Of a DNA stretch of 64,000 bases, positions 11,979 through 22,589 are shown piece by piece (the first letter of the stretch is position 1; each line of letters starts with the position of its first letter). A program made the translations under genes and the position numbers. This DNA is from Xylaria sp. FL1777. Its lineage: Eukaryota > Ascomycota > Sordariomycetes > Xylariales > Xylariaceae. Location: the NCBI GenBank assembly GCA_022578965.1, contig MU400575.1:163657-227656 (forward strand). Reading direction: 5' to 3'. Under the pieces are notes generated by a model. The model was not told the DNA's origin. It was given only the letters and a program-made list of their open reading frames with translations, and ran no database searches.

Positions 11979-12945
11979 TATGTCTCGAGCAGCTGGCTGG
12001 CCGTCGCTGATCTGGTAGGGGGTGGTCTAGGATTTCCATATACCACCCATCAAGGAGGAAGGTAAATATCAATCCGACAGATGTGGTAGTGTTGAAGAGT
12101 AATGATACCGGAGTCGAGTGTTGGACCGTGTCGCAATGTTTATAGTAATGTGGGGGGGTGTTCGGCGTAATTGGGTCCAGGGAGGTGAGTTTAACAAGAT
12201 TGTTTGGAGTATCAATCAAAGATAAAATGTCGTGAACCGTATGATGATATCAATTTTTGTGCGCTGAATGACCAAGAAGCAAAGCCGTAGCTAACGCGTC
12301 TGTGAAGGTCGAGTAGCGTGCAGTCTACATGTATGCAGGTGGCATGTGTGTGGGATGTGGTGCATCATGAATGTGTTGAATGTACAAAGGTACCTTCTTA
12401 TCAATACATACATACCATGCTGAACGCGAATCTAGCCCTATTGTTTGAAACATGGGTCTGCCGGTTTCTCGGGCAACCAGCTTCCATTGTACACTAGCCT
12501 TTGTATTTCTCCACTATGTAGGTATTGCCCCCACTTGACCCTATTGAGGCTTAGCCTACAGAGATACACTTTGGCTCAGCCCCATTAATACTCAATTTCC
12601 AAGCCTCAATTACTTCTGGGTCAAGCCACACATTTTCACTTAACGCGTCCGTCGCGTGTTGCGTCCAAAAATGGGGAGCGCTATAAGTGGAGTAACCACC
12701 ATAACCCAGCAACCACCCTGGACCAGAAGTCAATAGCCATCGAAAGACCGTTAGTCAAGGCTTAGCCCAACAACAAGGACGGACATTGAACCTTTTCTAA
12801 CATTTTGGACCCTCATAGCCTCTACCTATTCCATCTTACCTTCATCAAAGACTAATACTACAACTGCATGAGGTCTCACTCTTGGGATATGTAGGTAGTA
12901 CCTAAATCAAGGTGATTCAAGAGACTTGTGAAGCTGGGCGCAATT
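11979..12945. promoter_or_regulatory. divergent intergenic region
   Basis: This 967-bp spacer separates two genes that point away from each other, so it must hold both promoters. No single site stands out; there are several TACCTA/TAGGTA words and pyrimidine tracts. Confidence 0.4.
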
Positions 12946-15900
12946 ATGGACCGATACACTCGCAACATCGATCCGTGGGGTCAGACTTGTCTAGGCAATG
13001 AACCCATTTACTGCGATGGGCCGTCACCCTTGAACTCCGACGATATCATTTGCCCAGGCTCTGATGATGAGACGGACGAAGCAACTAAGGTCGCTAAAAC
13101 ATTACGATACGAGGAGCAAGGCCGTCGGTATTTGCAAGGCAGACCTCTTCGCATCCTCTCCGCTTCTCTCCACGGCCCTTTTGATAAAGCTTCTGGGTGG
13201 CAGAACCCTTGGCTCCCGAATCGCCCTCCACAAGATATACAACGCCTCAACAATCCCTCCCTGCCGCCAGCAGCCTCCCAGGGAGCCCAACACGAGAGCA
13301 ACACACCGGAAGATAAACTATCGAATGAGGAAGATGGCACAATCCGAGATGTGGACGATTCCATGGAATGTCACTTGCCAAGCCCACAAAGTCACCAAGA
13401 TCTCCGATTTTTTAATAGCTCCTCGCACTTCGAAAAACACTCTAGGATTGAATCGTGGGCAGAAAATGTCCCCGGAGATTTTCTGGAGAAAGATCAATTC
13501 TGGGCACCAGACAATGAGTCTGCAGACCGTAATGCTGACTCTGCTCCGAAACGTCCAGCAGGTAAAAACTGGCTAAGGCGACGGCCAGCGAAAAGAAGAA
13601 TGCTCCCCGCTTCTCAGGGTACAGAAGCAACATCAACTCCAACCCCGACACCGACGGCTCAGTTAGGCGCGAGAAGAAGCAAGAATCCTGTAATCGGAAA
13701 AGTGTCAGCAAATCGTAGTTTCGAAATGACCACGCCATCCTCAAGTCCTGACCGGGGACCTAGGGAGTCTCCGAAATCAGTCGAACGTCAACCGGTGTCT
13801 TCATATGGTGAATACGAACAGCCAACTTCTTCAATTGTATCCGCAGGAGATTTCCAGACCTCTGCTGAGCCAACCATACGAAGTAGAAAAGAAGAAGGAG
13901 GAGGAGAAGAAGACCACCACCACCACCAACGCGAATATAGGCCAAACCCCGTAAATGATGGGGCATTCGAAGACAGGAGCCGGGGTCAAGCCCAGACGAC
14001 GACGTCTCATAATATCGAAGAACACAAAGAAATTAACGATTTAGAGAATTACGCCGATGCAAGCTTTTGCTATCGAGCTCGACAGCTAAAGCGAGCCACG
14101 CCTTCAGCAACATCCGATGCAACGGTTACTGATTGTCCTCTACAAAACACGAAAACTGAGGTGCCTATATCACCTAAACATGACGTAGCAGCAAACATAT
14201 CATCCAACTCGGATATTCGAGAATCTAATCTGAACATGACGCGCAACCATTTGAATTCTAGTGATGTCGAGCATGCGAAATGGCCAAAGAATAATTCTGA
14301 TTCTACCACAACTGATGACGAATCTGAACACCCTACACTTTCGGTCCCTCAACCAGACAACAGCCTACTTCAGTCTTACATCGGCATGTTCCGGAATGGT
14401 GATATCACGGATCTAAATGCAGACACTACTAGCGTTTCACGAGTCAATATAGACCGGCCTCTAAGCGATATAACATCAGACAAGCACGCTTCTCGGCTTA
14501 ATATTCGCAACAATGTTCCACACAATGCCCCTGAAATCAAGGAGGCTAGGAGCATGAGTACAGGACCGTTTTTCGACGAGGGTGTAACTCTTGTAAACGA
14601 CCCAATGGATATGGAGAATCCAGGAGATATCGGACTCATCCCCCAAAATATAAACCATTATTGCTCTGAGGCCTTTTCTCTTCTTCAACTCTATGCAATC
14701 TCAGCCACCAACCTTGCAAATGCCAACCAACGATCCCAATGTTATAACGCCACTCCCCCAACTGAAACGAAAGATGCTACAAGCGGTACTGTGGTAACAC
14801 TATCTCAGCAAGAACCAGCGGAATTTCAGTTAATAAATATTAAGCCTACAAGTCACAGTTTACAGGAAGAATCGACAAATTTGGTCGCTAGTGCTGACCC
14901 AACTTCAGGCCAAGGTGATAAAGACATCGCTGAAGTTATAACTGAAGAGCAGACTGCTCCACCCGAGAAACAAAGTCCCTGGGAACCTCTATGTACTGCT
15001 AGCGATAGTTTCCTGCCTGGTGATGATAACACAGGGCGAGTTGATGACGAACCTCGGAAGTCACCAGCACAAGGCATTGCAACATTGCTTGATTCTCCAA
15101 GATTGATCTACTATTCTCCCGCAATTCGTCCCTCGCAACAAAGCCCCTGGGCTGAAGAGGTCGCCGAACCGGCGAACTCAACCGGACTAGAAGGGACCGC
15201 AGGTATGGAAACAGCCGTCATCACAAACGTCGAATTGCCTGAAATACACCCAAGTCCACTCCTACGAGGACATCAAGAACACATGGAGACCGCCTCTTCG
15301 TCAGTTTTACTGTCTGTTCCAAGGAAGCCATCCCAAGAGCCTCGTATATCTCAGTATCTCGAATCAGATATTGTCCAAGAGGGAGAACCTAGCCCAACTA
15401 CTCAAGGGTTTCTTTATACCCCTACCCCTCTAGTTGCCCGACAATCAACACCGGATGGCGAAGTATCAATCCGATCCTTTTCAAACTTCAACTTTTCTTC
15501 GCCTCAGCGGTTACCTTGCCTTCCTAGTACCTCTGTATGTCGAAGCATTCTTAGCAGTGGAAAATATTTAAGTACACGGACAAGCACAAAGTCAACTAGG
15601 CGAGTGTTATTTGCCCCGTTACCTCATGAACAAGAGGACGACAGTAATCAGCTCTCTACGAAGTCGAGAGCGGCATCGCCCCCACCCCCGATGCTAGTTA
15701 ACCTTGAAGAAGAGATTGTCGACGGCAAATATCGAAATCATTTCGATGTCATGAATCGCCGTCTTAGCGTCCACGGGACACCAACTCTTCGACATCGTCA
15801 ACGCTTACTACCAAGCTCCTCACAACAGAACCCCAAGAGCCCTTCAGTTGAGGCCATGGCAGAGGCATTCCGAGAGGCAGATGCACAGCTGTTAGACTAT

Positions 15901-16167
15901 ACAGACAATGTGGTTCAAAGCGATAAAGCCAACGAGGAAGGATCGGAGTTTGGCGAGGTCGAAAAAAGGCCTCAGTCTCCATGGCAACATGACACTCAGG
16001 GGACCGATGATGTCGCTATCGTCATGGGTAATCTAAATCAATTTCTAGATATGTGGGATGTCGACACAGAAATTGACAGAAACCGAGCCGAGCTTGACGA
16101 GACGGGAACACATGAGGTACCAGTAATCAGTGATATGGGCATTCCACAGGGTGTTGGCGGTTGGTAA
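12946..16167 (+). CDS. large disordered hypothetical protein
   Basis: The 3.2 kb frame has its first ATG at 12946 and gives 1,073 residues. The open frame reaches 12928, but that triplet is GTG, so 12946 is preferred. It is hydrophilic almost throughout, rich in Ser, Pro, Asn and acidic residues, with no membrane segment. Ordered-looking patches are the N-terminus (DRYTRNIDPWGQTCLGNEP, then GRPLRILSASLHGPFDKASGW) and a C-terminal block with STRRVLFAPLPHEQ and the acidic DMWDVDTEID. RRVLFAPLP resembles the short RVxF-type docking motif for protein phosphatase 1, which is inference only. Repeated SPW and QSPWxE words recur in the second half. I do not recognise a characterised family. It is divergent from the Cdc11-like gene. 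Confidence 0.8.
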   Translation: MDRYTRNIDPWGQTCLGNEPIYCDGPSPLNSDDIICPGSDDETDEATKVAKTLRYEEQGRRYLQGRPLRILSASLHGPFDKASGWQNPWLPNRPPQDIQRLNNPSLPPAASQGAQHESNTPEDKLSNEEDGTIRDVDDSMECHLPSPQSHQDLRFFNSSSHFEKHSRIESWAENVPGDFLEKDQFWAPDNESADRNADSAPKRPAGKNWLRRRPAKRRMLPASQGTEATSTPTPTPTAQLGARRSKNPVIGKVSANRSFEMTTPSSSPDRGPRESPKSVERQPVSSYGEYEQPTSSIVSAGDFQTSAEPTIRSRKEEGGGEEDHHHHQREYRPNPVNDGAFEDRSRGQAQTTTSHNIEEHKEINDLENYADASFCYRARQLKRATPSATSDATVTDCPLQNTKTEVPISPKHDVAANISSNSDIRESNLNMTRNHLNSSDVEHAKWPKNNSDSTTTDDESEHPTLSVPQPDNSLLQSYIGMFRNGDITDLNADTTSVSRVNIDRPLSDITSDKHASRLNIRNNVPHNAPEIKEARSMSTGPFFDEGVTLVNDPMDMENPGDIGLIPQNINHYCSEAFSLLQLYAISATNLANANQRSQCYNATPPTETKDATSGTVVTLSQQEPAEFQLINIKPTSHSLQEESTNLVASADPTSGQGDKDIAEVITEEQTAPPEKQSPWEPLCTASDSFLPGDDNTGRVDDEPRKSPAQGIATLLDSPRLIYYSPAIRPSQQSPWAEEVAEPANSTGLEGTAGMETAVITNVELPEIHPSPLLRGHQEHMETASSSVLLSVPRKPSQEPRISQYLESDIVQEGEPSPTTQGFLYTPTPLVARQSTPDGEVSIRSFSNFNFSSPQRLPCLPSTSVCRSILSSGKYLSTRTSTKSTRRVLFAPLPHEQEDDSNQLSTKSRAASPPPPMLVNLEEEIVDGKYRNHFDVMNRRLSVHGTPTLRHRQRLLPSSSQQNPKSPSVEAMAEAFREADAQLLDYTDNVVQSDKANEEGSEFGEVEKRPQSPWQHDTQGTDDVAIVMGNLNQFLDMWDVDTEIDRNRAELDETGTHEVPVISDMGIPQGVGGW

Positions 16168-19100
16168 AAAGGAGAATAATTATAGGACTATTGCATTTGA
16201 TACCCGGACTTTTGCTTACTACACCCAATTGGGCTTTTGTTTTCTTCGTTGGTCGGTAGTGTCTCGAGGGCCTTCAATTTCAATATGCAGAGCTACCTTA
16301 TAATGAGACAAAATATTTTCACTCAAAGACAACGAACCCAAGTTCTAAGCCAATAGGACCAACTGTGAGTGAGTAGTCTCGTTTCGGGGAGCGCGTTTCT
16401 TTTTGATATCGGATTATCCGTGATCTATACAATGAATATATTTGCTGGGTGCCCAACTGCTTAATCACCCATCTCAACATACACACGAACAGCACGAATC
16501 TCAACGCAGATTTCCGTCTCAGGGTTCTATCTCACCTCCCTCAACATATTGACAGCAATACTGGAGGTCTTGTCGCGCTCTATTAGGCGTATATCTAGAC
16601 TAGCGATTTTCAGGCCATGATCTTCAATACGTGTGTGACTTTGACACGATGTCAACAGTCAATGGCAGAGAGTTATTTCTGCCTAACCAAGAAAGGAACA
16701 GGTTACCGTATACAAGCGTCAGAGAATAATCACAACACCTCGCCTACATTAAGGGGATATCTACAGTATTAGGATCCCACGACTTGCTCAGCCCTATCGG
16801 TACTTTATGTCAACGGGGTCGACGATGGGGGGGCTGGTCCACCCGATGTGAGCTACTGGTGAACTCGTGAAGTGCTTCTACTCGGACAGGCTTACGGCGG
16901 ATATCTGGACACGAAGCGGGAAGTGATAGACGGCTTGATGAGTGTACATCGGTCCGCGGGACCTTTTCCTCTGCTTAGGTGGTATTTACTAATTACAGAA
17001 GCCGATGGATGCTACGTGTCGAAACATGACTCTAGACCTTCAACGTCACCGAGATCGCCCCTACCCGACTTACCAAGACTACGGCCAAGTTGTATCGTAG
17101 CCGCGGTCTATTGTATAATTCCCTCTGTCCTAGCTCCGTCGTGATGTCTTCCCCTTACCCCCTAGCTCGTCTATGACTTTGCCCGGTACGAAGAGCCCTA
17201 GAGAGCTGAATGGGCGCTATCTTTCTACGCCGTGGAATACGGATGACGGAGGCTCAGACGGCTATTCGCGAGTGAAGCTGTGAGACTGGATTTACAGTTC
17301 ACTTTACCTCGTGGGCATAAGTGATTTAGTACATGTCTGTCGCCCAGTCATCATAGCAACCTGCATTCAGCGATTTTATCTTGTCAATACAGGTGGCGAC
17401 TATGTGTAAGTATTTAATATCGTTGTGTATCTCTTTCTTAATACAGCCGCTTTCATTCGCCATTTATATCATTATTTCTGACCGCAAGCATCGAGAATTG
17501 GATTACAAAAATGGTCCTTTTGTAAAGACATGTTAAGTGCAATGCTTAGATTTGTCAATAGGTTCCTTTGAAGGCTAGAGTCTTTTAGGTAATCTTCTCC
17601 TTCCTGTACTGATTACTAATTAGGCAATGGGAAATGCGATATGAAAAAGCCACCATGATAAGCCTTACCACTCACGGTTAACCGCAGTTTCTAGGATAGG
17701 TTAACGGATTTCAGCTAGGGCGCGATAGTGCCTTGCCACCAGTGACGGTGCAGGAGGCGGCGTAGGTCTAAAAAAGATCCCAGTCACCTGAAACTGTCAG
17801 GTAGGGGCGGTGGTGTAACAAAGACCGGTCCACGTGAATGGTCAACATATTTCCAGTGTGTACTAGCGCGGGCGAGGCCACCGCAGCGTCGGTCCGAGAC
17901 CACTGACACGGACAGTCAGGCCTGACACGGGGCGCTAGGCAGAGAATGGGGCGGCCTATTTCTCCGGCGCACAGGATGACGTCGGTGGAGGCTGCTTAGC
18001 GGCGATGATCACGATGGAACCGGTATGGACTTCGGCGGACGGAGGGACGTGTCCAGGGGCGCTGAAGAGACGGAACGGACAGATGGCCCCCGTAAGTATA
18101 TGCCTATATGCCTGGCCGTATCGTCTATCTGCGGTCGTCTCGCTAGTCCTGCGTCAGTCCTGGGTCAGTCCTGGCCAGCTGGAGAACTGCTGTACTGCGT
18201 ATGCCCGCATGCAGGTGAGATGTCACGCTTGAGGCTCTCCGCATACTTAGTCCCGTGTATTATATGCTGCACCTACTGCTGTAGATACACAAGGCATCCT
18301 GGAGACAGTCTCCTGTATCCTTGGCTTCATTCGCGCAGTACGTTGTTCATAGGGCACAAGCAGGTTTGCTGAGCAGGTGACTACCGGTTCGAGAGGGGTT
18401 CTGGCCTAGTCTTTTGGAGTAAGGCGGTCTTTTGATATTGCGATGCACCCATCTCCGTTGTCGGTGCATAACCTGCTGCGTAGTGTCATTGGGCTGGGCA
18501 CTACCTATTTTAGGCTGTGTTGATTCCAACCTGTGCAATGCCACATGTTACACGACCTTCGAAGCAACGAGGAGAAAACGGGCTGGAAGATTCTTTCGTG
18601 CGGAGTGCAACATACCGGTACACCTCACCGTTCTGTTTATGGCAATGGCGGGATGGTCTGCAGACGAGCCTTGGCGTAGTCCATGATCAAGGCCTGGACA
18701 GATAGCAGTCTGCATCTGATACTGAAGATACATACCTACTGCGTATGTGTAGTATCCAATGAGATGTGGTGCGCGAATTGGAATGAATCACAGGCACACT
18801 ACTGGGTACAATGTACTGTAGGTAGAGAGTATGAAGGCTGTTGATTGGGTTATAAGAGTCCCGGGCGGGACAATTCCTCCACGACAGCGATGATCTTCGA
18901 GGGTTTCTGCAGATTGACCCGGCGGTGAGCCCTGTAGTCAGCATTACGCTGCAGTATCCTCTACACTATTATAATTTGTAGTATAGGCGACAACCGAATC
19001 GGTAGATAGTGCGATATGCTGGAGTTGCCCAGGGAAACTAATGCGTCCTAGTGTATGTGCGTGTTAGTCGAGACCCTGCGTAAAACCCTGGAGACTTTCA

Positions 19101-22100
19101 GGGTCTAGACCTCTGATGCTGCATGGCAATCAAGGCAACACTGCATCATTCCCATGATTGATCTGCATCCTGAATGGAGGTTTAATCTCACGAGATTTTC
19201 ATGGCATAGTGTAGTTTCTTGACCCATTGGAGGAAGCGCCTACGCATACATCCGAACGGCCCCTGGCTTCGGTATATACTCATACTACCTAATCTGGCAT
19301 CTAAGTAGTTTTAGGGAATCATTATGTAAACACGAAGACTCACTGAGAATTGGAAAATGTACGCATACGCAGTAGATATCTACCGCTATAATAGAGACGG
19401 GGATAAGAAGAAGAAAACTGGAGAAAGGGTAGTATCGAACAGGTACCCAGCTAGGGTGAATGACGTCGAAGTGATGCGACAAGCACGCGATACCAGGAGC
19501 ATGAGACAGGCCAAAGGGCTGCAGCAGGGTAATGTGCGTAATACAAGTACATTGTAGGTATCTCAGGTAGGGCAAGGGGTTTCCAAGTACATCTCCTTCT
19601 TACAGCACGTCACCCACATAACCCGCATTAGCTATGTTATTTTCCGAGTATTTTGGGGATGAGTTGCTATCTACCCCTACCTGTTACTACTTCTCCAAGT
19701 ACGCTGTTGATAGAACTCCGTCTACACAACCCCTTTTCTTACCTCCCATTATATTGGTACTAGGATATTGGGCATGATATTATTAGGCGAACCAGGTAAA
19801 TACTGCGTATACACAGATAGACATACTTTATCATTCGTAGGAATTGGGTATCCTGATTAGAACCCAGATTGTGACAGAATTGTGAGTTGAGCATGGAATG
19901 GTTTCACACAACTTATGTTTGATATTAAGCATTTTCAAATCAGGGTTATCAACCACCTAGATCATTCTATCTCTCAAGACGTCTTTTTGTCTTAATACCC
20001 GTAATAAGACAGCAGTACAATGGGTATTTACATTTCGCATTCTCAATTAAAGGTAAATATGCTCAGCTACTGAAATGCAAGGCTATTCCCCAAGTTATAC
20101 CAAGCCGCAAGTAGACGACAAGAGAGAATTCAGGGGATCAAGTACTCTCAAGTATCGATATGTCTCTAGTCTACGAAAACCGACAAGAGTTCGAACGAAT
20201 TGCCGAGAAAAAGGGCGATTGGCTCCCATGGTAGACTTGGGGAGACTCGACATTACATCAAACATACAAGGTAAATATCGTATGAGGGGCAGGCGGGACA
20301 TTATCATACGACAAATACATAGGTACTTACCAGCGCAACTATTCCTAATATGGGACCTGCCGGATCAGGTTCAGCAGGGGATTAAAATGCTTTTGTGAGT
20401 GGGTCCTATGACGTAAGGGATTGTTGCGCCACTAGAACGGTAGTAAAGTGCGATCAAGTGGCAAGTACTGTATACAAGCAACAGCTAATATTACACTGTC
20501 CTTGAATCTTTACTATGTAGGTAGTGTAGGCTCTTGTCTCGAGATAGATTTGAAAAAGAGGAAAAGAATAAAGAGAAACAAGACCTTGGTCATAATACTC
20601 CAGTCATTTTTAAGTTCAGCTGACTACGTGTCTTGTTCCGAGATCATCTAGATTGAGCTGCACAGCTGTTAAACTCAGCCGCAGACATAGGTACGCAGTA
20701 GATACGTAAACAATTGTACTGCGTAGGTGCTAGCAAATACACCTTGGCCTTCCCAGCTTCTCGGTGTTAGCCTAACTAGAATCCTAACCTACCTACTGTA
20801 CATACTAGCTACTGAGTAAGTAGACGCATAGAGTATCAAAAACTACCTGATTTTAGGTTACCCATAGCTGCATTTGAGGCTCTATAGAAACCTTTTGCCT
20901 CTTGAAGTATCTGGACAAGTGATTTTGCTCTAGTGTATACCAGATGCATACTATATAATACTTTCGGATTCTGTTTGGGAGGTTGTATACTGGTATACAT
21001 ATTCACGTGCTCCATCAGTGATTTGGATAAGGTGTTGTGGCCGTGCTGTGTGCCACATCATTGTATAGGTACATAGGTGTGCTGGTGTAGGTACCTACCT
21101 GTACTGCTGATGTAGGGGTCTCGGAGAAGTCTAGCAAAGTACACTAATTAAGTACTTACCTATATACTGCCCTGGTCACTATGTGTCCCCGTTTTGTCCG
21201 CTATTTCGTCATCAAGAGCCTGCAATCTCTGCTTACGGATCTAGTACACGTGTAGGTATATCTACTGTGCACTTACACCACACTAATGTAGCCCGAACCG
21301 ACCTTTTTTTCCCCGTAGGATCTTGACGTCGTCATTTTTCATATAAATCTTTCTTTTCTCTCTCACGTGAAAAGGAAGCCCGTACGGCCGCTAATGCCCT
21401 TCATGAACACAGTCAATGAAAGATTTTTACAAATAGACAAATGCTCATTCATCGAGAAAATAAAAGGCATCTCGACTTGATACAATGCAGCACCAGCAGG
21501 ACGTAGGATTGTTCATCGTTTGCGTCTTCATGGCATAGCGTCATCAGACTGCTGATCATTGCCACACACGACGCTTGCTGGGCCTTCGTGTAGGGTCCAG
21601 ATGCTCTTTTGAAGTCTTGGCTCTCCCGTGTCTTGTGCGAGACCCCCATTTTCCCCATTTTCCCATCTTCCCATTTTGCCCTCTACCCAGTACGGCCTAC
21701 GACAACGCACGCTATCACCTGTTACTAATAAAACGTCTCCTAGCCCTTCTCCATTGTACACTACCTGCTGCCACTGTACACTACACATACACTACACTAC
21801 ATTTGTTGGTAATGATCGTCGTGGTCTGGAAACATTCCACCCATTCCACACACCACCTGTAGCACACTCGGCACACACACAAAACTACACCGACCCCCCC
21901 TTTGATCCTGAGTGTTATGAGGCATAGGAACGGCGACTCTTATTGCTTCCCCTCTTCCCACTGACCGTCCCATTCCTCCCAGAGTAGGAGACCACCATCT
22001 CGAAGAAAGGGCTGTTCTCAGTTGTTCTTTACTAGTTTTACTCGCCGAAATAATTTTATAGTGGTTGTGTTGTCTTGCGCCTGTCCACTTGCTCTATACC

Positions 22101-22528
22101 TAAAACAGCTGCTTATATCGGTAGACGAAGGAGGACCTAGAAAGGCCGCGATTGAGTCTGGCTGTAACAGGGGTTGTAAAGACGACGGTGCTTCCAACTA
22201 CCTCTTCAACAGCCATTAGGTAGCTGCCTGGCTTCAGGCCTACATTCCTGTCATAAACAAACAATTGGTCCACGCTGACCAGCAACCATTCGAGAACGTT
22301 GTTTTATTATTACAGCTATTGTTCTAGCGACTGCTCCGACTCGACTCCTACTCCTATTGCAACGTATATTCCTATCCGTCTCTTCGCCATTATGTCGAAC
22401 TTCTAAGATTGTTCAACGGTAGTCTTTGGGAAGCTTGGGTATCGATACGACGTGATAGTCGCGCTCCTTGAACAGATAATAGACATAAGGAGATAGTATC
22501 ACGGCAAAGCACGACGTCATATGTTACG
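16168..22528. other. long gene-free stretch
   Basis: This 6.4 kb spacer has no coding frame I can support. Composition is near the genome average, so it is not a RIP block. It is rich in TAGGTA, ACCTA and GTAGGTACCTAC words, for example 21,060-21,110. An E-box-like CACGTG core lies at about 21,364. The last 1 kb is pyrimidine-rich and probably contains the promoter and 5' leader of the phosphatase gene. Long non-coding RNAs or degraded genes cannot be excluded. Confidence 0.5.
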
Positions 22529-22589
22529 ATGGCGCCAGATGCGTCGAGAAGCAACGACCGCTCTGCAGGTTCACAGCATTTCACCATGA
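22521..22589 (+). promoter_or_regulatory. upstream ORF overlapping the phosphatase start
   Basis: An ATG lies 8 bases before the phosphatase ATG in another frame and ends at TGA 22587-22589, giving 22 codons. If the leader includes it, ribosomes would meet it first. Its context is weak, so leaky scanning to the main start is likely. Translation is not shown. Confidence 0.3.

Noticed and set aside
21575..21927. Overlapping plus-strand frames of 95-99 residues before the phosphatase
   Set aside because: Pro/Ser/His-rich composition follows from a pyrimidine-rich leader and carries no protein-like pattern.
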